From an uncultured Bacteroidales bacterium (GTDB lineage: Bacteria > Bacteroidota > Bacteroidia > Bacteroidales > Paludibacteraceae): a DNA stretch of 64,000 bases. The notes below the pieces were generated by a model. It did no database searches, had not been told where the DNA came from, and worked only from the letters and a program-made list of their open reading frames with translations. Positions 9,090-18,491 of the stretch are shown piece by piece (within the stretch, counting starts at the first letter, position 1; each line of letters starts with the position of its first letter). The translations under genes were made by a program, and so were the position numbers. The stretch spans positions 161,904 through 225,903 of the forward strand of contig CACZVM010000001.1 of assembly GCA_902784585.1 (NCBI GenBank), written 5' to 3'.

Positions 9090-10403
9090 TTAATCTACAG
9101 CTCTGTACACACGTGCCCACTTAACACGCAGGGCACCTACGCCGCCTTTCTCACTCCTGGGCAACCAGCTCTGTGCGAGGAAGAACATCGCCTCTTTGGG
9201 CAGACGGTTAGGCAAACGCAAAATCTCCAGATTATTAACGTACCATACCAGTTCGTTCTTGGTCCAGCGGAAAGTATATACGTAGTAAGCCGAACGGAAC
9301 ATACCTGTCAGGTCTACCATCTGCGTCTTAGGACCATTCACATAGCCTAACTGGTGTTTGTTGCCGTTGTAGTGATAGAGTGCTACCATCGGGTTGTTCA
9401 GTTTGCCTGTGCTCAGACCGAAGAAATGATGGCCGTCACCTTTAGAACGCACTTTGGCCATGAACATACCGGACTCTTGTGCGAAGGTCTCCTTGGTGTT
9501 CATCACATCCGATGTGTATTCGAAGATCTGCTCCGTGAAGCCTTTCTTCTCATCCCATGCGATGGCTTTCTTGCTCTCTTCGCGTGTCTCCATATCCATA
9601 CGGCCATCTACGAAGAAGGTGTTCTTGCCTCCGTTGTATGCCTGCCACTCGCTGGTACGGGAGTGACCGTCTTTCATGGCAGGATTGGCATAGCCGTAGC
9701 CGGGATTCCAGTTCTTGCCACTCGACATGTCGTCGTCAAACGCAGGACGGAACAACTCAGCCCAGTCTATTTTCTCCTGACGCGACTCGAAGAAGAACTT
9801 GATATCGTCCGAGTTGGCCAATTCCATATAGCGCTGTTCGGTCTTGTACTCTTCCGAGTGCTGCCAGCGCTTGTTGTCTGCCCAGAGCGCATGACGCTTC
9901 TGGAAGTCGTCGGTCTTGACCTCTTTCTCCAGTTCGACCAATTGCTTCAGTTCCGGCGAGTTGAGCACCTTCGTGTAGTTCTTGTAGTAGGATGAATAGT
10001 ACAATCTGTTGAAGGTGCGAATACGCGAGTCTGTGAGGCACTCTTTGATACTCTTTATTTTCTGGAATTCGTCGCTCTCGCGGAATTTCAGGAATTCCTG
10101 GAACGTCTCATCCTTCAAGGCCTCAAGATAACGACGGATGCTCCGTGAATCACGCAGATTCTCGAAGGACGTCATCTTGCGTCCTTCGTCTGTATCTTTG
10201 TACTTGCGGTTCATGAGCTCGTTCTTGCGCTCCTGGAAGTCACGGCTTTCCACCACTTTCTTCAATTGCTGGTACTCCGCCAATTCAGGAGATTTCTCAA
10301 TCGCACGCCAACGCTTCACGCGTTCTTGCATTTCATGGATTGTTTTCTCGAACGTGTCGGTCGAGAGCATTTTGCCGGTTAGTCTGGCTGTGAATAGATT
10401 CAT
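9090..10403 (-). CDS. GH16/ConA-like domain protein with N-terminal helical repeats
   Basis: A 437-residue protein without signal peptide. Residues 1-210 are charged and helical, with an internal duplication: SPELAEYQQLKKVVESRDFQ at 38-57 matches SPELKQLVELEKEVKTDDFQ at 149-168, a period of about 111 residues. Residues 215-437 resemble the concanavalin/GH16 beta-sandwich (WNPGYGY, YVYTFRWTKNELVWYVNN, ending in a WARVYRA strand). The catalytic ExDxxE signature of GH16 enzymes is not evident, so carbohydrate binding without hydrolysis is plausible. It sits between a LOG gene and kdsA in the same operon. Function unknown. Confidence 0.7.
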   Translation of the reverse strand: MNLFTARLTGKMLSTDTFEKTIHEMQERVKRWRAIEKSPELAEYQQLKKVVESRDFQERKNELMNRKYKDTDEGRKMTSFENLRDSRSIRRYLEALKDETFQEFLKFRESDEFQKIKSIKECLTDSRIRTFNRLYYSSYYKNYTKVLNSPELKQLVELEKEVKTDDFQKRHALWADNKRWQHSEEYKTEQRYMELANSDDIKFFFESRQEKIDWAELFRPAFDDDMSSGKNWNPGYGYANPAMKDGHSRTSEWQAYNGGKNTFFVDGRMDMETREESKKAIAWDEKKGFTEQIFEYTSDVMNTKETFAQESGMFMAKVRSKGDGHHFFGLSTGKLNNPMVALYHYNGNKHQLGYVNGPKTQMVDLTGMFRSAYYVYTFRWTKNELVWYVNNLEILRLPNRLPKEAMFFLAQSWLPRSEKGGVGALRVKWARVYRAVD

Positions 10404-10409
10404 AATATA

Positions 10410-10942
10410 TTATTTTTTCAGTTTTTCAAATAACTCGTCCACGGTGTCTGCAAACTGGAGTTGATAACTCTCTTGCTCGGGAATGAACCGTAGGCGGCGC
10501 ATCAGCTCTATTTGTTGCTTGAGCGGTTCGTAGAACCCCTGGTAGTTAAGCACATAGGTAGGTTTGCGATGCTCGCCGACAATAGCACTGCTGGTGGCAT
10601 CCATCATTTCATCCAATGTGCCGTAGCTGCCGGGTAGGCATATGATGACATCCGCTTCGTCGCGCATGCGTTGCTTGCGTTCCGACATGTTGGCCACCTC
10701 GATCAGTTGGTCACAGTTGCTTGCCAGTCGTCCGGCCGCTATGATGCGCGGCGGGATGACACCAATCACACGGGCACCGGCCTCCTTGGCCGCGTTGCTC
10801 ACACGAGTCATCAGTCCGCCTGTAGCACCGCCGTAGACCAACGTGTGCCCTTGCGCACCGATCCACGCGCCTAACGTGTCACCCAACTGCAGATACGCTT
10901 CGGGTATCGCATCTTTGGCCGAACAATAGACAGCTATCTTCA

Positions 10943-10943
<1 letters not shown>
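10410..10943 (-). CDS. LOG family nucleotide phosphoribohydrolase-like protein
   Basis: A 177-residue Rossmann-fold protein. LOG/YvdD proteins remove ribose-5-phosphate from nucleoside monophosphates. Visible motifs are VYGGATGGLMTRVS, the arginine-containing MSERKQRM and LPGSYGTLDEMMD. The usual PGGxGTxxE signature reads PGSYGTLDE here, so the second glycine is a serine. The start ATG shares its A with the gyrB stop (TGATG), indicating coupled translation. A TTG one codon upstream is a less likely start. Confidence 0.87.
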
Positions 10944-13147
<2,204 letters not shown>

Positions 13148-13165
13148 TTATGAATATCCCCTTAG

Positions 13166-13269
13166 TGGGGGCCCCGAAAATTTTAATTTTTGGGGAGAGC
13201 GGAGGCATCGGTTGCCTGTCCATTTAGCAGAGCGGTATGGACCAACGCAACCCGATTGCCGAACGCGAA
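13166..13269 (+). repeat. GGGGCCCC palindrome element, copy 1
   Basis: CCCCGAAAATT (13172-13182) pairs with AATTTTTGGGG (13185-13195), then GAGCGGAGGCA, a GTCCAT...ATGGAC hairpin around TTTAGCA, and TTGCCGAACGCGA. The same order, with compensatory base changes, recurs at 44550-44720. It ends where tRNA-Ser begins. Confidence 0.7.
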
Positions 13270-13357
13270 GGAGAGATGCTCGAGTGGTTGAAGAGGCACG
13301 CCTGGAAAGCGTGTAAACGCCAAAAGTGTTTCCGGGGTTCGAATCCCCGTCTCTCCG
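13270..13357 (+). tRNA. tRNA-Ser(GGA)
   Basis: Acceptor GGAGAGA pairs with TCTCTCC. Anticodon stem CACGC/GCGTG holds loop CTGGAAA, giving anticodon GGA. A long class II variable arm and T-loop TTCGAAT are present. CCA is not encoded. Confidence 0.95.
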
Positions 13358-13518
13358 CAAAGATTTTGCTACGAGCCGTGGAAGTAAGCTTGCTTACGGA
13401 CGCGGATAGAAGCAAAAGATTTGAACAAGGTGCCAGCGGCAGCTTGTGGGGATTACGAAGAAATCCCCGTCCAAGAAAACGCATTAAACACAAATAACTT
13501 AAATTAATTTTTTATCTC
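13358..13518 (+). other. Structured leader between tRNA-Ser and exbB
   Basis: A 161-nt gap with three strong hairpins and no coding potential: CCGTG/CGCGG enclosing GTAAGC/GCTTAC (13376-13405), CAAGGTGCC/GGCAGCTTG (13426-13446) and GGGGATT/AATCCCC (13448-13468). No U-run follows the third, so it may be a tRNA-processing spacer or an mRNA leader rather than a terminator. Confidence 0.55.
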
Positions 13519-14346
13519 ATGAAAAAAGTATTTGCAACCCTTACGGTGCTGGCTATGCTGACCTTTGGTAGCGCAGCCCTTATGGCACAAGAGGAAGCTG
13601 CTCCCGCACAGGAAGCTGCTGTAGAAAACGTAGATGAAGTAGCCGCTGAGGCTCCGGTAGCTGAAGAAGTTGAGGCTCCCGCAGAAGAGGCCGGTGGCGT
13701 GGTAGCGCTCCACAAAGTGCTCAAAACCAAATTTATCGAAGGTGGTGCCGGCTTCATGGCTCTGACACTCGTTACTCTCGTTTTTGGTCTCGCACTCTGC
13801 ATCGAGCGTATTATCTATCTGTCGCTCAGCAAAACCAACACCAAGGCGCTGCTTGAGAATATTGAGGCTGCCCTCAAACAAGGTGGTATTGAGAAAGCTC
13901 TGGATGTTTGCCGCAACACTCGTGGTCCGGTCGCTTCGATCTTCTATCAGGGGCTGAGCCGCTACGACGAGGGTATCGACGTGGTGGAGAAAACCGTCGC
14001 TTCCTATGGTGGCGTACAGCTCGGTCTCTTGGAGAAGAACCTCAGCTGGATTTCTCTCTTCATCTCCATCGCTCCGTCTCTCGGATTCTTGGGTACCATC
14101 ATCGGTATGATCGCTGCATTCGATAAGATTCAGCAAGTAGGTGATATCTCGGCTACCGTAGTTGCCGGTGGTATCAAGGTCGCTCTGTTGACCACCCTTC
14201 TCGGTTTGATTATTGCTATTGTTCTCCAGTTGTTCTACAACTACATCCTCAGCCTCATCGAGGGCCTGGTAAATGAAATGGAGGACAGCTCGATTAGCCT
14301 GCTCGATATCGTAGTAGAGTACGACGCTGCTCAAAAGAAAAAGTAA
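13519..14346 (+). CDS. exbB: MotA/TolQ/ExbB proton channel family protein
   Basis: A 275-residue inner-membrane protein. A signal-like N-terminus (MKKVFATLTVLAMLTFG) and an Ala/Glu/Pro-rich linker (about 25-60) precede the ExbB core. Three hydrophobic segments lie at about 74-97, 175-195 and 215-240, with the family motif ISIAPSLGFLGTIIGMIAAF. Together with ExbD it uses the proton gradient to drive TonB. The extended N-terminus is common in Bacteroidota ExbB. It is the first protein gene after tRNA-Ser and is followed by three Exb-operon genes. Confidence 0.93.
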   Translation: MKKVFATLTVLAMLTFGSAALMAQEEAAPAQEAAVENVDEVAAEAPVAEEVEAPAEEAGGVVALHKVLKTKFIEGGAGFMALTLVTLVFGLALCIERIIYLSLSKTNTKALLENIEAALKQGGIEKALDVCRNTRGPVASIFYQGLSRYDEGIDVVEKTVASYGGVQLGLLEKNLSWISLFISIAPSLGFLGTIIGMIAAFDKIQQVGDISATVVAGGIKVALLTTLLGLIIAIVLQLFYNYILSLIEGLVNEMEDSSISLLDIVVEYDAAQKKK

Positions 14347-14348
14347 TA

Positions 14349-14380
14349 AGCTGAAGGCTGATGGCTGAAAGCTGAAAACT
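14349..14380 (+). repeat. Intergenic heptamer tract (AGCTGAA type)
   Basis: Four 7-bp units (AGCTGAA, GGCTGAT, GGCTGAA, AGCTGAA) start 3 bp after the exbB stop. They are followed by an ATTGTTT/AAACAAT hairpin and a short T-run at 14381-14402 that may attenuate transcription. Confidence 0.8.
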
Positions 14381-14410
14381 ATTGTTTAACACAAACAATT
14401 TTGAGCAATT

Positions 14411-14890
14411 ATGAAAAACTATAAAATGATTCCTAAGATTACTCTTTGGTCGCTGCTGGCACTGGGCATCGTCTTCGTGGCGTTGTTCTTCCTCGGTGGC
14501 TCCAACGGTAGTCTGGAGGTAGCCGGTGATTTCCTGGATATTCCTCGCTTCACCAACGCTTTCCTCATCTGGGTGTATATCCTGCTGGCTATTGTAGTGC
14601 TTGTCACACTGGCTGTGGTGGTAGTGGATTTCGCCAACAACTGGAAGCACAACCGCCGCAAGGCTTACATGACGCTTGGCGTGGTGGGTGGTTTCGTCCT
14701 GCTGGCTCTCATCTGCTGGTTCCTCGGAAGCCCGGAGAAAATTAATATCATCGGATACGAAGGTACGGATAACCAGGGCGCTTGGGCACAATTGGCTGAC
14801 GCCGTTATCTATGCTTGCTACTTCCTTGTTATCGCTACTCTCGGTACGATGATTTGGGGCGTAATTTACACCAAGAAACTGTCCAAGTAA
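14411..14890 (+). CDS. Exb-operon membrane protein of unknown function
   Basis: A 159-residue protein with about four hydrophobic segments (LWSLLALGIVFVALFFLGG, AFLIWVYILLAIVVLVTLAV, MTLGVVGGFVLLALICWFL, AVIYACYFLVIATLGTMIWG) and basic loops (KHNRRK). It has no recognised catalytic motif. Its place between exbB and two exbD genes suggests a stabilising or structural subunit of the Exb complex; this is inference. I recognise it only as a family seen in Bacteroidota ExbBD clusters. Confidence 0.75.
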   Translation: MKNYKMIPKITLWSLLALGIVFVALFFLGGSNGSLEVAGDFLDIPRFTNAFLIWVYILLAIVVLVTLAVVVVDFANNWKHNRRKAYMTLGVVGGFVLLALICWFLGSPEKINIIGYEGTDNQGAWAQLADAVIYACYFLVIATLGTMIWGVIYTKKLSK

Positions 14891-14902
14891 ATCACATCTA
14901 TC

Positions 14903-15481
14903 ATGGCAAAGAAAATCCCACAGATTAACGCCAGCTCTATGGCCGATATCTCGTTCCTGTTGCTGATTTTCTTCCTCGTTACCACCTCTATGGATGTTAA
15001 CCAGGGACTGGCTCGCCGTCTGCCTGCTCCTATTCCCCCTGATCAGAAAGTGGAGGATAAGGATATTAACAAGCGCAACCTGTTGGTAGTGAAGATCAAC
15101 TCCGCTAACCAACTCATGGTACAAGGCCAGTTGACGGATGTGAAGCAACTTCGCGAGAGGGCAAAAGAGTTCATCAAGAACGAACAGAATGCCGACTACT
15201 ATCCCAAGCTCGTTGAGGAGGATTTCGGCGCTCCCTTCGGTGTCATTCGCTACACCAAGGATCACGTCATCTCCGTCCAAAACGACGTCGATACGCAGTA
15301 CCAGGCTTATCTGGACGTTCAGAACGAACTCGTAGCTGCCTACAACGAACTGCGTGACGAATGTGCGCAGAAGTATTTCCACAAGGGCTATAACGAACTC
15401 GAAGAGGATCAACAGAAACAGATCCAGAAGATCTATCCTCAGAAGATTTCCGAGGCTGAACCTAAAAATTACGGTAACTAA
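14903..15481 (+). CDS. exbD: ExbD/TolR family protein 1
   Basis: A 192-residue protein with one membrane segment near the N-terminus (MADISFLLLIFFLVTTSM, about 13-30). The proton-carrying Asp of the family is expected at its start, and the D of MADISF fits. The periplasmic part carries an insertion relative to short ExbD proteins (YYPKLVEEDFGAPFGVIRY...). It lies 12 bp after the membrane-protein gene and 1 bp before the second exbD. Confidence 0.9.
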   Translation: MAKKIPQINASSMADISFLLLIFFLVTTSMDVNQGLARRLPAPIPPDQKVEDKDINKRNLLVVKINSANQLMVQGQLTDVKQLRERAKEFIKNEQNADYYPKLVEEDFGAPFGVIRYTKDHVISVQNDVDTQYQAYLDVQNELVAAYNELRDECAQKYFHKGYNELEEDQQKQIQKIYPQKISEAEPKNYGN

Positions 15482-15482
15482 T

Positions 15483-15953
15483 ATGGCTAAGATACGTAGA
15501 AATGAGAAACGTGAGATGCCGGCGCTTAACACGTCGTCGCTCCCCGATATTATCTTCATGCTGCTCTTCTTCTTCATGTCAGTTACGTCTATGAAGGAGG
15601 TGACCTACAAGGTGCAATTCAAGAACCCGCAGGCCACTGAGCTCACCAAGCTGGAGAAAAAATCCCTTGTGCGCTATATCTACGTCGGTACTCCTACCGC
15701 TGAGTTCCGCAAACAGTACGGTGCTGAGACACGTATCCAACTCGACGACGCTTTCGCAGAAGTTAGCGAGATTGGCGAGTATATCGTCAACGAACGCTCT
15801 TCTATGAAAGAGTCCGACCAGGGTCTGATGACTGTGTCTATCAAGGCCGACAAGGAAACGCGAATGGGTATCATCGCAGATATCAAGCAGGAGTTACGCC
15901 GCGCGTACGCACTGAAAATCAGTTATGCCGCTACGCAACGCACAAGCTACTGA
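15483..15953 (+). CDS. exbD: ExbD/TolR family protein 2
   Basis: A 156-residue paralogue of the preceding protein, with membrane segment PDIIFMLLFFFMSVTSM containing the family Asp. The periplasmic domain ends in ADKETRMGIIADIKQELRRA, the usual ExbD C-terminal helix region. The ATG at 15483 follows the exbD1 stop by one base; an upstream in-frame ATG would sit inside exbD1. Two ExbD paralogues in a row are usual in Bacteroidota and may form a heteromeric pair. Confidence 0.92.
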   Translation: MAKIRRNEKREMPALNTSSLPDIIFMLLFFFMSVTSMKEVTYKVQFKNPQATELTKLEKKSLVRYIYVGTPTAEFRKQYGAETRIQLDDAFAEVSEIGEYIVNERSSMKESDQGLMTVSIKADKETRMGIIADIKQELRRAYALKISYAATQRTSY

Positions 15954-16581
15954 TTCTTACTTAAAGAGCCGCTTTGCTGCGGCTCTTTTCGTAGGTATAT
16001 CGCTCCTCCTGAGCGCCTGTTCAAGCCCCGCACCGGTACTCGATCTGACCGATGCCGACTGCTGGCGCGAAGGTGATCTGGCACTCCGCTTAGGCTACGG
16101 CGTAGAGAGTAGGGCTGTGACGATGGGAGGCTCTTTCTATTCCCACGTCGGACTGCTTCATTACGACAGCACCGCACGCGAATGGCAGGTTGTCCATGCC
16201 GTGCCGGGAGAAGATGAACCGGAGCTACTCAAGAGCGAACCTGCAACGGTGTTCTTCAGCACCGAACGCGCCCAGCGGGGCGCATGGCTCCGAGTCGATT
16301 GCACCGATTCGGTCGCTCGAAAGGCGGTTCGCTATGCTCTTGCCAAAGTGCAACAACATATCGAGTTCGACAACAGCTACTTGCTCGCCGACACGTCGCA
16401 ATTGTATTGCACCGAACTTGTATGGCAGAGTTTTATGCATCAGGGACTCGATATCACCAACGGACGGAGACAGGCTGTACCGACCATCTTTAGCAAAGAG
16501 GGGGAATGTATCTTCCCCAACAATATAGAAGAGAGTGAAACATCTCTATTTGTAAAACCCTTAAAAACAAAATCATTATGA
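15925..16581 (+). CDS. YiiX/YebB-like NlpC/P60-type cysteine hydrolase, lipoprotein
   Basis: A 218-residue protein with a lipoprotein signal (FVGISLLLSACSS; lipidated Cys near residue 32). The mature part shows the permuted NlpC/P60 (YiiX) pattern: REGDLALRLG, the His-containing FYSHVGLLHYD and a Cys-containing LYCTELVWQSF. Such enzymes cleave amide bonds of peptidoglycan peptides or lipids. The start overlaps exbD2 by 29 bp; a downstream start would truncate the lipobox. It overlaps the next gene by 4 bp (ATGA). Confidence 0.8.
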   Translation: MPLRNAQATDSYLKSRFAAALFVGISLLLSACSSPAPVLDLTDADCWREGDLALRLGYGVESRAVTMGGSFYSHVGLLHYDSTAREWQVVHAVPGEDEPELLKSEPATVFFSTERAQRGAWLRVDCTDSVARKAVRYALAKVQQHIEFDNSYLLADTSQLYCTELVWQSFMHQGLDITNGRRQAVPTIFSKEGECIFPNNIEESETSLFVKPLKTKSL

Positions 16582-16973
16582 AGAAAATCTTTCGTTTGAT
16601 GGCTGTAGCCTTTGTGGCTCTGACCATGGCCGCTTGCGGCAGCAACAACACTCCTGAAGGCGCAGCCCAGAAGTTCCTCAAGGTCTACAAGAATGGCGAC
16701 TACAAAGCTATGGTTGACCAGATGCATTTCACCAAAGAGGCCACCGATGAGCAGAAAGCTCAATTCGCTTCGATGATCGAGCAGAAAGTGGCTGGCGAAA
16801 TAGAGAAGAAGGGCGGTATCGAATCCTTTGAAGTAAAAGAGGCACAAGTGGCTGAGGACGGCCAAAGCGCAAAAGTGGAGTATATCCTCCATTTTGGCAA
16901 CGGCACCGAAAGCGACGACACGCTCAAACTCGTCCTCGTTGACGGCAAATGGATGGTTGACGGCGGCAAATAA
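16578..16973 (+). CDS. DUF4878-type lipoprotein
   Basis: A 131-residue lipoprotein (MKKIFRLMAVAFVALTMAAC, lipobox Cys20) with one compact NTF2-like domain (TPEGAAQKFLKVYKNGDYKAM...LVLVDGKWMVDGGK). DUF4878 proteins share this cystatin/NTF2-like fold; no enzymatic role is known. Its start overlaps the hydrolase stop (ATGA), so it is the last gene of the Exb operon before a strong terminator. Confidence 0.82.
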   Translation: MKKIFRLMAVAFVALTMAACGSNNTPEGAAQKFLKVYKNGDYKAMVDQMHFTKEATDEQKAQFASMIEQKVAGEIEKKGGIESFEVKEAQVAEDGQSAKVEYILHFGNGTESDDTLKLVLVDGKWMVDGGK

Positions 16974-17001
16974 CGCCCTCTTCCTTCCCACTAATACAAC
17001 C

Positions 17002-17036
17002 AGCGGCATGCATCCTTCGCATGCCGCTTTTTCTTT
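17002..17036 (+). terminator. Terminator of the Exb operon
   Basis: AGCGGCATGC (17002-17011) and GCATGCCGCT (17019-17028) form a 10-bp stem followed by TTTTTC. Confidence 0.92.
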
Positions 17037-17245
17037 TCGTTTATTGTGCCGGCTGGTAGCCGGCTGTCTTCTTATTCTTTCTCTTCATTTACGCCCGAAT
17101 CAGATTCGGGCATGTTCCACCCTTGGCATACATGCCAGCCCTTCTTTTGTTGTTTAAGGGGGATTACCTTCGTAATCACGTTATCCCATAATTACCTAAT
17201 TACGAAAAATTATCACTTTTATTTGTATATATCCGAAAATTGTTG
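17037..17245. other. Noncoding stretch with three short perfect hairpins
   Basis: No gene is seen. Three inverted repeats follow each other: GCCGGCT/AGCCGGC (17048-17064), GCCCGAAT/ATTCGGGC (17093-17111) and GATTAC/GTAATC (17162-17177). The last, read on the minus strand, nearly matches the hairpin at 13451-13468. Confidence 0.6.
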
Positions 17246-17253
17246 TACCTTTG
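17222..17253 (+). promoter_or_regulatory. Promoter upstream of structured RNA copy A
   Basis: -33 TTTG (17222-17225), 20-bp spacer, -7 TACCTTTG (17246-17253). CCTTTGC-ACTC-GCAAAGG (17248-17265) makes a palindrome over the -7 box and likely start site. Confidence 0.8.
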
Positions 17254-17314
17254 CACTCGCAAAGGTTTCAAACACCTTTCCGTCGCTCCAAGACGTTAAA
17301 CCGGAGGACATATT

Positions 17315-17487
17315 AGAAATTAGGCGTTTGCTTTATTTGAGGATTCATTCAATCTACCACATTTGAATACACTATTCCGAGAATATTGCGAAACGCTCAC
17401 GTTTAGGCGTGAGCTTTCTGCATATATTGGATAGTGTGGGTGTGGTAGCCCGAATGAACCAATAGCAGTTGGCTCACGTTTTTTTGT
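17315..17487 (+). ncRNA. Structured leader RNA, copy A
   Basis: A rod-like RNA of nested helices. P1: GG-bulged A-TTCATTC (17341-17350) with GAATGAACC (17452-17460). P2: TACCAC with GTGGTA (17355-17360/17442-17447). P3: CACTAT-bulged T-CC with GGATAGTG (17370-17378/17429-17436). P4: GCTCACG with CGTGAGC (17395-17401/17408-17414). A third strand, GCTCACG (17472-17478), repeats the 5' arm of P4 and is followed by seven T's, so it can compete for CGTGAGC. The element ends 40 nt before the PKD lipoprotein ATG. Copy B at 40910-41073 has the same helices with compensatory changes. Class not recognised. Confidence 0.72.
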
Positions 17488-17526
17488 GACATATTAAGAT
17501 GAACTTTTTTAGAAAACATAAGTCAT

Positions 17527-18438
17527 ATGAAAAACAAATTTTTCTTTATCTTAGCATTGACGATAGTCATAGCTGGATGCAAATCGGAAGAGCCGGAAAC
17601 ACAACCGGTTGCTAAATTTACGTATTCAGTAAACCAAAATGTGGTTACGTTTACTAATCAATCAACGAATGCTAAAAAATACTATTGGAATTTCGGAGAT
17701 GGATCTACTTCTTCCTCTACCAATCCAGTAAAAACCTATTCTAACACGGGTTCATATTCCGTGACACTTACTGCTACAAATATTACAAAAAGTAATTCCT
17801 ATTCAAAAACGATAGAAATAACTCAAACACCACCGCCAGAAGAACAAACTCCAACAGCAAAATTCACCTATAAAGTTCAACAACCGTTGAAGGTTGTTTT
17901 AACGAATACTTCCACAAATGCCACATCGTATTTATGGGAATTCGGAGATGGGTCTACCTCTACCGAAAAGAATCCAACACATAGATATAGCGGGTTAGGA
18001 GTCTATAGAATCAAACTAACGGCTAGTAATAGTACAAAATCAAGCACGCATGAAGAAAACGTGACAGTAGAAGCCCCAACAAATTGTTATGTAACTGGTT
18101 TGAGCATAAACAAAATCCCAAACAACAACTATTATTATCAAGTACAACTGACAGATGATTATACTTGGAGTAAAACCACATATTTTTACACAGACTGGTA
18201 TCTTTTGTCTTCGGCAAATCTCCCATATTCTCATACTCTAACCACCATGAAGAAGTTGGATATGAATGATAAATACGTTTTGCGCCTTTATAAGAATTCG
18301 GAAAAACAATCTGGTCAAGCATCAGGAAGTGGATTTTGGACAACCACTATTACATCTTCAGACTTAAAGAAATATCCAGAAAGCATAACTCGTTCCAACA
18401 CACAAGCAGAAATAAAGTTAGATTTTTATTGGAAATAG
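17527..18438 (+). CDS. Lipoprotein with two PKD domains
   Basis: A 303-residue lipoprotein (MKNKFFFILALTIVIAGC, Cys18). Two PKD domains occupy about 27-100 and 111-180; each has the (W/Y)xFGDGSTS motif (YYWNFGDGSTSSS, YLWEFGDGSTSTE). PKD domains are beta-sandwich adhesion or spacer modules, so the protein is probably anchored and surface-exposed. The C-terminal 120 residues (YVTGLSINKIPNNNYYYQ...) match no family I recognise but could be a C2-like beta-sandwich. The gene is visibly more AT-rich than its neighbours, suggesting acquisition. It follows structured RNA copy A directly. Confidence 0.85.
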   Translation: MKNKFFFILALTIVIAGCKSEEPETQPVAKFTYSVNQNVVTFTNQSTNAKKYYWNFGDGSTSSSTNPVKTYSNTGSYSVTLTATNITKSNSYSKTIEITQTPPPEEQTPTAKFTYKVQQPLKVVLTNTSTNATSYLWEFGDGSTSTEKNPTHRYSGLGVYRIKLTASNSTKSSTHEENVTVEAPTNCYVTGLSINKIPNNNYYYQVQLTDDYTWSKTTYFYTDWYLLSSANLPYSHTLTTMKKLDMNDKYVLRLYKNSEKQSGQASGSGFWTTTITSSDLKKYPESITRSNTQAEIKLDFYWK

Positions 18439-18457
18439 TATTTTTTCGCACTCACAC

Positions 18458-18491
18458 CCGCTCGGTACCTCCAACTACCGAGCGGTTTTTT
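18458..18491 (+). terminator. Terminator of the PKD lipoprotein gene
   Basis: CCGCTCGGTA (18458-18467) pairs with TACCGAGCGG (18476-18485), followed by TTTTTT. Confidence 0.92.

Noticed and set aside
17315-17487. Retron msr/msd RNA or OMEGA-type RNA
   Set aside because: No reverse transcriptase, IscB/TnpB or transposase lies near either copy, and the downstream genes differ.
17315-17487. 6S-like RNA (Bacteroidales-1 class)
   Set aside because: A rod with internal loops fits loosely, but two copies directly ahead of different genes and a competing third strand argue for a cis-acting leader. I cannot exclude it without a covariance search.
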